DNA from: CAWBBA01 sp963741625
GTDB lineage: Bacteria > Desulfobacterota > Desulfomonilia > Desulfomonilales > Desulfomonilaceae
Direction: 5' to 3'
DNA: 64,000 bases
Assembly: GCA_963741625.1 (NCBI GenBank)
Contig: CAVUIT010000014.1
Location: 124,001 to 188,000, forward strand
The notes under the pieces were generated by a model. That model saw only the letters and a program-made list of their open reading frames with translations. It did no database searches and was not told the DNA's origin. This document shows positions 57,607 to 64,000 of this stretch, in pieces. Every line of letters begins with the position of its first letter. Position 1 is the first letter of the stretch. A program made the position numbers and the translations under genes.

Positions 57607-58563
57607 ATGCTCTTGTCTGCACACTCCTACACTGCACTTCTGACCCTATGCCGCCACATCAGAAACCTACGTCCGATCTTCGCCGAAAGCATTGTGTTTG
57701 CTATTATGGTTTTCGTAGCACTGCCTGGGGCTATTTCCGCGGCTGAATTTATGCCCTACCCCGTCCCGCCACCGATGTTCAGCCATGTTCCGCAGAAGAA
57801 ATCGCTGATTGAGGCGCGGGCCGGGTACTTGTGGGGTATCAATGAAATCCGATTCCGGGACGGCGACAATGATATTATCCCCCCCGGAAAGAAAGAGCTG
57901 AATGTTAACGGCGTGATTTTCGGCCTCCAAGGGGAGACCTTTGTCATGAGGGACCTGGCAGTGCGGGCCCAAGCATGGATCAATATTCCCCAGGCGCTGC
58001 GGAGCGACTTCCTCTTGGATAGAACCCGCAGATCGTGGGATACGCTGGCACAGTTTTTCGAAGCTGACCTCTCTATCATTTATCATCTCGGACTTGGGGG
58101 AATGCCGTATACAGCCGGGCTCACGGCAGGCTACCGATTTGATAATTTTGACTACAAATCGGCGAACGTGGCCGTCCCTGGTGGCTCTTTTCACGATCAC
58201 ATGCACGTCCATATTCCCTACCTTGGTATCTACTACGCTCACAGCAACTTTGTTGGATCGGTTGTGAGGCTTGACGTCCTTGCCTCGCCTTTCACCATTT
58301 CAAGGGTGGACGGAGCGCAGGACCTGGCAGGTTCGATCATGCAAATCGATGGGCAGTCCCTGACCGGTTTTTGGTTTGAATCATTTTTCGGCTGGTCCAG
58401 GCCCGTGGGTCGCAGTGCGTTTCTGGGGGCCTTTGTAAAATACAACTACTTGGGACTCTCAGGTGGAGCTACACTTGAAATAAATAATTCATCAACTCGA
58501 TTTTCAATGGATTCATGGCATCACCTATTCGTGTCCGGTCTGACCGCCACGTACACCTTCTGA
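57607..58563 (+). CDS. Outer-membrane beta-barrel-like protein
   Basis: 318 residues; the start is not certain. Signal peptide-like stretch at about 25-47 (AESIVFAIMVFVALPGAISA). The mature part is rich in alternating hydrophobic and aromatic residues with many Gly, and the last residue is Phe after a beta strand (FVSGLTATYTF), the usual barrel assembly signal. Probably a porin or OmpW/Omp-type protein, family not identified. Confidence 0.65.
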   Translation: MLLSAHSYTALLTLCRHIRNLRPIFAESIVFAIMVFVALPGAISAAEFMPYPVPPPMFSHVPQKKSLIEARAGYLWGINEIRFRDGDNDIIPPGKKELNVNGVIFGLQGETFVMRDLAVRAQAWINIPQALRSDFLLDRTRRSWDTLAQFFEADLSIIYHLGLGGMPYTAGLTAGYRFDNFDYKSANVAVPGGSFHDHMHVHIPYLGIYYAHSNFVGSVVRLDVLASPFTISRVDGAQDLAGSIMQIDGQSLTGFWFESFFGWSRPVGRSAFLGAFVKYNYLGLSGGATLEINNSSTRFSMDSWHHLFVSGLTATYTF

Positions 58564-58696
58564 TCTGAATTGACATCATATTCCTTGTCTCTGCCTTTAA
58601 TTAAGGCGCTCCTAAAGCTTCCCAAAAATGAAGTTCTTGATTTTTATCGCCATTTAGGTATAATAGAATTAACCCGTTCCATGCAGGAGAAAAGAG

Positions 58697-59169
58697 ATGC
58701 GATCCCTTATAATCGCTGTACCTGGTGACTATTGCCCTGGCGGCCGCCTGCGTCGGCAACGTACATGCCGTTGGAGTTTATGCAGTGGGGAAAGAGCAGT
58801 GCAACTGCTCTCCATTGGTAGCTCGGGGGATCATCCCAGATCCTCTCAACAAGCTCCATGAGGTTCTTTTGTTTCCGCAGTTGGCAATGATCCTCGACAA
58901 GATCGCCGTCGGGATAAAAGACATGGTGGGTCAGGTTGGCATGCCACCCACCGCGGCTTCCGAGGAAGCCATTAAGAAGGGGGAAGAGGCTTCAGAACTG
59001 AAGGAAAAGCCCGCGATTGAAAAGAAGCCAGGCAAAGAGGAAGTTTCTCCCAAGAGAAGAAAAGCCGGCCATTGAAAAGAAGTCGATCAAAAAGAAGAAA
59101 CCCGCCGTGCAATTGAAGAAGGACCAGCAGAAGAAAAAGCGGGTCAAGATTCCGCCAAAAGTAACTTAG
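58697..59169 (+). CDS. Lys-rich secreted protein, two frameshifts
   Basis: ATG 58697 follows AGGAG (RSLIIAV). A first indel near 58720 restores LVTIALAAACVGNVHAVGVY, a signal peptide. The middle holds CNCSPLVARGIIPDPLNKLH and an amphipathic helix. The second indel, near 59060, restores repeats of the type EKPAIEKK, seen twice, then a poly-Lys tail (KKKKPAVQLKKDQQKKKRVK) ending at 59169. Total about 157. It may bind a polyanion such as cell wall or nucleic acid (inference). Confidence 0.5.
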
Positions 59170-59386
59170 CGCAGCGTTTCACAACCGTGGTGCTATTTGG
59201 ACAGTACCTCTCGTTCCCAGGCTCCGCATGGGAACGCCTCGTTGGAGGCTCTGCCTCCAAATCCCAACCCGGCATTACGGGCGTCAGAATTTCTCGAAAG
59301 ACCAGGCAGTGCCGGCCGGAGCCGGAAGATATGGATTACCAGGCGGAGCCTGGTAACCAGGACCAAGAGATTCCACCCAAGGTTAC

Positions 59387-60076
59387 CTAGCAAGCGCTTG
59401 GGACGTCTACAGAAGCGTTCCTCACTTGTGTAGATCGATCCCTTTTCCCAGCCCTTACTTCTTCGAGAAGCAATCGGGTGGCCTCACGAGGATCGTCAGC
59501 AGCCACAATTGCCGTGACCACGGCCACGCAGTCCGCGCCCGCCCTGATGACGTCCGCCGCATTCTCCTGCTTTATGGACCCGATCGCGACCAGCGGCAGA
59601 TCAGTTAGAGATCGGGCCACTCTAATCCCCTCAAGGCCCCAGGAAGTATCTAATTCAGGCTTTGTAGAGGTCAGGAAAACAGGGCTGATCCCAAGATAGT
59701 TGGCGTGGGCTACAGCACCATCATTTATCTGAGCGAGCTTTTCGACTGACAGCCCGATAACACGATCCGGTCCGAGGATTCGCCGGGCAACGTTCACCGG
59801 CATGTCGCTTTGGCCGAGATGTACCCCGTCCGCATTCAGAGCCAAGGCCACATCTACCCGATCATTTATTATGAGCGGCACCCCGCTGGACCGTAGAAAA
59901 TCACGAATCCTCAGTCCTTCCTCGTAAAATTCCCTGATGTCCAAATCCTTTTCACGGAGTTGCACTGCGGAGACCCCACCCGCGACAGCGGCCTCCACTA
60001 TTTCCAGGGTAAACCGGCCCCTAGAGAAAGCACGGTCGGTGACGAGATAGATTTCCCATGATGCCGGGTCTTTCAT
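59387..60076 (-). CDS. thiE: Thiamine-phosphate synthase
   Basis: 229 residues. YLVTDRAF, VSAVQLREKDLDIREFYEEG, DRVDVALALNADGVHLGQSD, YLGISPVFLTSTK and VAIGSIKQENAADVIRAGAD match the ThiE active site. It joins HMP-PP and thiazole phosphate. ATG overlaps the thiM stop. The C-terminal 20 residues are longer than usual. Confidence 0.95.
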   Translation of the reverse strand: MKDPASWEIYLVTDRAFSRGRFTLEIVEAAVAGGVSAVQLREKDLDIREFYEEGLRIRDFLRSSGVPLIINDRVDVALALNADGVHLGQSDMPVNVARRILGPDRVIGLSVEKLAQINDGAVAHANYLGISPVFLTSTKPELDTSWGLEGIRVARSLTDLPLVAIGSIKQENAADVIRAGADCVAVVTAIVAADDPREATRLLLEEVRAGKRDRSTQVRNASVDVPSAC

Positions 60077-60879
60077 ATGCGGCTGATCCTGGCTTCTGCT
60101 TCAAGTTCCTCGGGAGTTATGGAATAGAGAGCGTCAATCACCTTTGTCCAGAAGCTCCCCGGACCCGGCGATTCGGCCGCTGCCTTTTCACCCGCGAGCC
60201 CAAAAAAGGCAAGCGCGGAAGCCGCTGCAGTGACAGGGTCCTTCTCTTCCGCGAGAAACGCGCCCACTATCACGCTGGCAGCGCATCCTGTTCCTGTCAC
60301 ATAGCTCATGAGACAATGGCCGCCGGTAACCACCAGCGAGTTCTCTCCATCAGTCACCAGGTCCTTTTCCCCTGTGACCGCTATGACGGTACCGAGTGAC
60401 CGGGCTATGGTCTTTGCCGCGTCAAGCGCGTCTTCCACGGTGTGGATGGAATCCACGCCCCGCGTAGTTCCACCTTGTGGGGAGAGCGCGAGGATTTCCG
60501 ATGCATTGCCTCGGATCACCGTGGGCACGGATTCTTTTATGATGCCACACGCTGTTTGGGTACGAAGTTTCGTGGCCCCGGCACCGACCGGGTCCAGAAC
60601 AAAGGGCTTCTTGGTAATTTTCGCAATGCGGGCTGCAAGCTCCATTGATTCGATCCAATGCTTGGAAAGAGTCCCGATGTTAATAACCATGGAATTGGAT
60701 ATGACCATGATGTCTTCGATCTCTTCGGGAGCATGCGCCATTATAGGGGACGCGCCCATGGCCAGGAGCACGTTTGCGGTAGAGTTCATCACCACATAAT
60801 TGGTTATGCTGTGAACCACGGGCCTGTGGCAGCGGATTCGGTCGAGAATTTCTGAGGCTAATTTGGGGTATGCTTCCAT
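60073..60879 (-). CDS. thiM: Hydroxyethylthiazole kinase
   Basis: 268 residues. PVVHSITNYVVMNSTANVLL, GASPIMAHAPEEIEDI, FVLDPVGAGATKLRT, VIRGNASEILAL, and catalytic Cys in GTGCAASVIVGAF. It phosphorylates the thiazole alcohol in salvage. No TPP riboswitch could be recognised upstream. Confidence 0.96.
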   Translation of the reverse strand: MEAYPKLASEILDRIRCHRPVVHSITNYVVMNSTANVLLAMGASPIMAHAPEEIEDIMVISNSMVINIGTLSKHWIESMELAARIAKITKKPFVLDPVGAGATKLRTQTACGIIKESVPTVIRGNASEILALSPQGGTTRGVDSIHTVEDALDAAKTIARSLGTVIAVTGEKDLVTDGENSLVVTGGHCLMSYVTGTGCAASVIVGAFLAEEKDPVTAAASALAFFGLAGEKAAAESPGPGSFWTKVIDALYSITPEELEAEARISRI

Positions 60880-61248
60880 GCTGTCTTCCTTTCAGTACGT
60901 TGCTGACAAATATTATAGACCAATTTTGGCGGAAACAGAGCCCCCACACCGACAATTTTGGAAATTCGTTCGGTTCCCGATTTCAGTGTGACATGGGGAG
61001 AAACGTGCCGAGGTGTGATGTCGAGTTCCCCCATTCGGAAAGGCGGGGATAGGCCGATTTTTCTGTACGGCGCGGGTCTTGTGCCCGCCCTGAAGGGCAA
61101 CCACAAGGGTCGCCCCTACAATCCCTTTGAAAATCCGTCTTTCTCGTTGGCTCTCTGGCGCCTCAAATGTAATGCAATTGACGTTAAGTTGGTGCCTATG
61201 AGGCGAAGCCAGGGAAAGAGCCACAAAGAAAATAAGGCCGAGGATAAT
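60880..61248. other. Intergenic region between thiM and livF
   Basis: 369 bp. A GC-palindromic repeat-like stretch lies at 61070-61125 (CGCGGGTCTTGTGCCCGCC). A TATAAT at 60917-60912 on the minus strand could be a -10 for thiM, though I find no clear -35. No gene seen. Confidence 0.45.
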
Positions 61249-62052
61249 TCAGGTCAGCCACCGTTTGCGTCGTTTATAGTGCTTGACCTCGCGGTAGCTT
61301 TTTTTCTGGCCCTTTTCCGTGAGCCCTAGGTAGAATTCTTTGATGTCCGCATTCTCCCGGAGTTTTTCCACATCGTCGTCAAGAACGATTCGGCCGCTCT
61401 CCATAACATAGCCGTGATCTGCAATGCTGAGCGCCATTCTGGCATTCTGTTCCACGAGCAAAATCGTGACTTTCTCTTCTTTGTTGATCCGCTGGATTAT
61501 GTCGAAGATCTCGCCCACCAGCATAGGACTCAGCCCCATGGAAGGCTCGTCGAGAAGCATGAGCTTGGGATGAGCCATCAATCCCCGGCCAATGACCAGC
61601 ATTTGCTGTTCGCCTCCGCTGATGTACCCTGCGAGGACATTTCTTCGCTGAGTCAATCTAGGAAAATAATGATACACGATCTCCAGGTCCTTCTTGATCT
61701 GCTTGCGGCTCTTGATCGTGTGTGCCCCGACTACAAGATTCTCCTCCACGGTGAGGTCTTCAAAGGCGTTTCGGCCTTCCATGACCTGAAAAATCCCTCT
61801 CCTGACAATATTCTCCGGCTCGATCCGGTCGATGCGTTCGTCCATAAAGGTAATGGAGCCGTCAGTGACCTCGCCGTCCTCTGATTTGAGCAGACCCGAA
61901 ATGGCCTTGAGAGTCGTGCTCTTGCCCGCGCCGTTATTGCCAAGTATGGCAACCACTTGGCCTTCCTTCACCTGCAGGGACATCCCCTTGAGGACAAGGA
62001 TTACCTCGCTATAAATGACTTCAATATTATTGACCTCAAGCATTACGGACAT
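61249..62052 (-). CDS. livF: ABC transporter ATP-binding protein, LivF type
   Basis: 267 residues. Walker A GNNGAGKSTTLKAI, signature region YISGGEQQMLVIGRGLMAHP, Walker B LMLLDEP. Beside LivG it forms the ATPase pair of a branched-chain amino-acid-type (HAAT) transporter. The C-terminus (KHYKRRKRWLT) is basic and longer than usual. Confidence 0.93.
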   Translation of the reverse strand: MSVMLEVNNIEVIYSEVILVLKGMSLQVKEGQVVAILGNNGAGKSTTLKAISGLLKSEDGEVTDGSITFMDERIDRIEPENIVRRGIFQVMEGRNAFEDLTVEENLVVGAHTIKSRKQIKKDLEIVYHYFPRLTQRRNVLAGYISGGEQQMLVIGRGLMAHPKLMLLDEPSMGLSPMLVGEIFDIIQRINKEEKVTILLVEQNARMALSIADHGYVMESGRIVLDDDVEKLRENADIKEFYLGLTEKGQKKSYREVKHYKRRKRWLT

Positions 62053-62058
62053 GAGTCT

Positions 62059-62883
62059 TTAAGCTCCCAGCCGCGAATAGGCCAGATCTTTCTCTCCAAG
62101 GTACGCCTTAATTACGTCTTGGCTATGGCGGATCTCTTCGGGCTTTCCTTCCGCGATCTTGACCCCGAAATCCAGGACACAGACACGATCCGAGATGTCC
62201 ATGACCACGCCCATGTCATGTTCAATCAGGATGATCGTGACTCCCCACTCGTCGTGAATATCAAGGATGAATCTGGCAATATCCTCGGTCTCTTCGAGGT
62301 TCATGCCGGTCACCGGCTCATCCAGGAGAAGCAACTTGGGCTTCATGGCCAGCGCCCGTGCCAACTCGACCCTTTTCTGGAGGCCGTAAGGGAGAGTCCC
62401 AACCTTTTTCTTGCGAATATGCTCGATTTCCAGGAGATCAATGATTGTCTCCTCTATCTCTTTTCGGAGGGCGAGTTCAGTGTTCCGCGCGGCCCCGAAA
62501 TAGAGACCCGCGGAGAGCAAGCCGGTGGTCAGATGGACGTGGCGCCCAAGCTTGATATTGTCTATCACCGTCATCCCTTTGAACAACTCCACGTTCTGGA
62601 AAGTCCGAGCTATGCCCAGCGAGGCTATTTGATAAGATTTAAGTTTTGTTATATCCCGACCTTCGAAGATTATCTTTCCCTGGCTCGGATGATAGAACCT
62701 GTTGATACAGTTGAGAAGGCATGTCTTTCCCGCGCCATTGGGACCTATAATGGCAAAGATTTCCCCTTTCTTGACGCTTGTGGAAACGTTCGCGAGAACA
62801 TTTACCCCTCCGAATCGGAGGAATATACCATCCACATCGAGCTGGAAATCGTCAGAGCCGGAATTGTCTATAGGAGTTGTCAT
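62059..62883 (-). CDS. livG: ABC transporter ATP-binding protein, LivG type
   Basis: I chose ATG 62883 (AAGGAGCCC upstream); the longer frame to 62958 starts inside a dispersed repeat, giving a false leader. 274 residues. Walker A GPNGAGKTCLLNCINRFY, GIARTFQNVELFKGMTVIDN, LPYGLQKRVELARALA, LLLDEPVTGMN and the LivG-specific EHDMGVVMDISDRV. LivH, LivM and the binding protein must lie elsewhere or left of the ligase gene. Confidence 0.93.
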   Translation of the reverse strand: MTTPIDNSGSDDFQLDVDGIFLRFGGVNVLANVSTSVKKGEIFAIIGPNGAGKTCLLNCINRFYHPSQGKIIFEGRDITKLKSYQIASLGIARTFQNVELFKGMTVIDNIKLGRHVHLTTGLLSAGLYFGAARNTELALRKEIEETIIDLLEIEHIRKKKVGTLPYGLQKRVELARALAMKPKLLLLDEPVTGMNLEETEDIARFILDIHDEWGVTIILIEHDMGVVMDISDRVCVLDFGVKIAEGKPEEIRHSQDVIKAYLGEKDLAYSRLGA

Positions 62884-63188
62884 GGGCTCCTTGTTTTGTA
62901 ACACGTCTACAAGCGCGGATGCCGATTCCCACAGTAGGACCGGCATCTTGCCGGTCATTCGTTACCACTAGGCCCCGGATCGCCGCCGTCCGGGGCAGCC
63001 GCTGATCCCGCGTCTCTGTCGGGGCGGTTCTCGAACCGCCCAAAGGGCGCAGCGATCGGCGCCCCTACATTCCGCATAGCGGAATGATGACCGGCAAGAT
63101 GCCGGCCCCACCAATAAGATGGCTTCGTCGTTTCACTTCTCGCAATGACAATCGCGGCGAAATGCCTCAACACAACTGAACGCTTACT
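62884..63188. repeat. Cluster of palindromic repeats
   Basis: 305 bp with no gene. Left unit at 62933-62955 is identical to the arm of the 33152 element; its partner (ACCGGCAAGATGCCGG) is at 63090-63105. Between them GGGGCGG-type palindromes (63018-63067). A partial copy of the GCAATGAC repeat ends at 63150. Confidence 0.6.
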
Positions 63189-64000
63189 CTAAGCTTCCGG
63201 CACTTCCTTGATCCGCACCGACGTCTGCATGCGGAATTCTTTGCCGTCTCGGTACTTGATCTCCGAGAATACTTCCAGTCTTTCCTGGTCGCCATACAGG
63301 GCATCTATTACCTGAGAATAGCGCTCTTCCACGAACGAACGCCTGACTTTGCGAGTCCGTGTCATCTCGTCGTCGTCCGCGTCCAATTCCTTGTGGAGCA
63401 TTACGAATTTCTTGACCTGAGCTGCTTTCGGCAGAGACGTATTGATCTTCGCCACCTCTCCGGCAACCAGTTCATACACCTCATGTTTCTGGGACAGGTC
63501 AGTGTACGTGGTGTAGGTTATCTTATTGCTCTCAGCCCACTTGCCGACGTTCCCCATGTCCATGTTGATCATGGCAGCGACGAACGGCCGGTCCTTTCCC
63601 ACCACCACCACTTCCGATATATATATGCTGAATTTGAGCTTGTTTTCTATAAGCTGTGGGGAGAATTTTGTGCCGTCGACCAACTGCATGACGTCTTTCA
63701 TTCGGTCGATCATGACCAGGTGCCCGTCTTCATCAACAATCCCCTGGTCACCTGAATGCAGCCAGCCATCGACAAGAGCGGTCTTTGTAGCCTTTTCATT
63801 CTTATAATAACCGGCAAAGACTGTTGGCCCTCGACTGAGGATTTCACCGGAGTCTGATATCTTGATCTCCATTTCCGGGATGGGTTTCCCTACGGTGGTG
63901 AGCTTGATGTCCCCGTTTCTGTGACCTACTGAAATTCCGGATGTCTCTGTCTGGCCGTAGATCTGCTTGATGTTTACTCCCAGGGCTTGAAAGAGATTAA
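63189..64000 (-). CDS. AMP-forming acyl-CoA synthetase, C-terminal part (cut by window edge)
   Basis: The frame is open to the right edge. It contains YGQTETSGISVG (adenylation core A5), FAGYYKNEKATKTALVDGWL, HSGDQGIVDEDGHLVMIDR and the hinge (MKDVMQLVDGTKFSPQLIEN). A C-terminal extension (KKFVMLHKELDADDDEMTRT) is typical of long-chain/FadD15-like ligases. It activates a carboxylic acid to acyl-CoA. Near Liv genes such ligases often handle fatty or aromatic acids. Confidence 0.88.
   Translation of the reverse strand, partial: NLFQALGVNIKQIYGQTETSGISVGHRNGDIKLTTVGKPIPEMEIKISDSGEILSRGPTVFAGYYKNEKATKTALVDGWLHSGDQGIVDEDGHLVMIDRMKDVMQLVDGTKFSPQLIENKLKFSIYISEVVVVGKDRPFVAAMINMDMGNVGKWAESNKITYTTYTDLSQKHEVYELVAGEVAKINTSLPKAAQVKKFVMLHKELDADDDEMTRTRKVRRSFVEERYSQVIDALYGDQERLEVFSEIKYRDGKEFRMQTSVRIKEVPEA

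Noticed and set aside
60880..61010. TPP riboswitch upstream of thiM
   Set aside because: The conserved CUGAGA and the CUGAUCUGG-type core of the element could not be found.
61957..62901. 314-codon frame on the plus strand opposite livG
   Set aside because: Fully antisense to a clear ABC ATPase with intact motifs.
62884..62958. Longer livG start at 62958
   Set aside because: The added 25 residues come from a dispersed repeat and lack a ribosome-binding site; ATG 62883 has AAGGAG.

Overview
The window looks like a chromosome segment of an anaerobic Desulfobacterota (former Deltaproteobacteria) bacterium, in the sulfate-reducer/syntroph range. This is inferred from gene content: HdrA/Qmo-type flavin and iron-sulfur electron-transfer proteins, an EtfA with an N-terminal ferredoxin domain next to an acyl-CoA dehydrogenase, a split F1Fo ATP synthase operon without the a and c subunits, TauE/SafE-type transporters, many UspA proteins and an LIV-type ABC transporter. 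No rRNA, tRNA or CRISPR array was seen.

Layout. 1-6.2 kb: end of a TIGR02186-like membrane protein, a large PPDK/PEP-synthase-like protein without the PEP barrel, an overlapping single-domain response regulator and three UspA proteins. 6.4-10.9 kb (minus): small membrane protein and an HdrD-like / QmoB-like / HdrA-like trio. 11.4-12.8 kb: radical SAM protein. 13.0-19.7 kb: bactofilin and the atpF'FHAGDC operon. 20-23.7 kb (minus): sulfur amino-acid operon (metB-like, cysK, moeB-like) under an Rrf2 regulator, with a shared operator-like sequence. 24-31.4 kb: TPR protein, M24 peptidase, EF-P, an unrecognised 570-residue protein, TPR and RDD-like proteins. 31.5-33 kb (minus): Rossmann protein and prmC. 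33.3-36.5 kb: etfB, ferredoxin-etfA, acyl-CoA dehydrogenase. 36.7-41.7 kb: basic hypothetical protein, ADP-forming acyl-CoA synthetase beta-type protein, and a saccharopine dehydrogenase-like plus class III aminotransferase pair. 41.9-48.3 kb (minus): secreted protein, queA, DUF2065, DUF1189, birA, valS. 48.4-50 kb: AT-rich segment bounded by a perfect 20-bp inverted repeat, with a small secreted protein, a transposase remnant and an orphan Cas2-like gene. 50.6-57.4 kb: TauE operon with small membrane proteins, a second PPDK-like paralogue and another UspA. 57.6-59.2 kb: beta-barrel-like protein and a lysine-rich secreted protein. 59.4-64 kb (minus): thiE, thiM, livF, livG and the end of an AMP-forming acyl-CoA ligase.

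Two points affect how the window should be read. First, at least 18 single-base-type frameshifts break otherwise well-conserved genes, including atpA, atpF, prmC and birA. I take most of them as sequence or assembly indels and give the reconstructed spans. Second, intergenic regions carry several families of palindromic GC-rich repeats in both orientations.

The best candidate for an undescribed system is the pair of loci built around the PPDK-like proteins. They have an ATP-grasp-type domain, a swivelling His domain and a conserved C-terminal domain I do not recognise, and they sit with a response regulator, UspA proteins and TauE/membrane partners.
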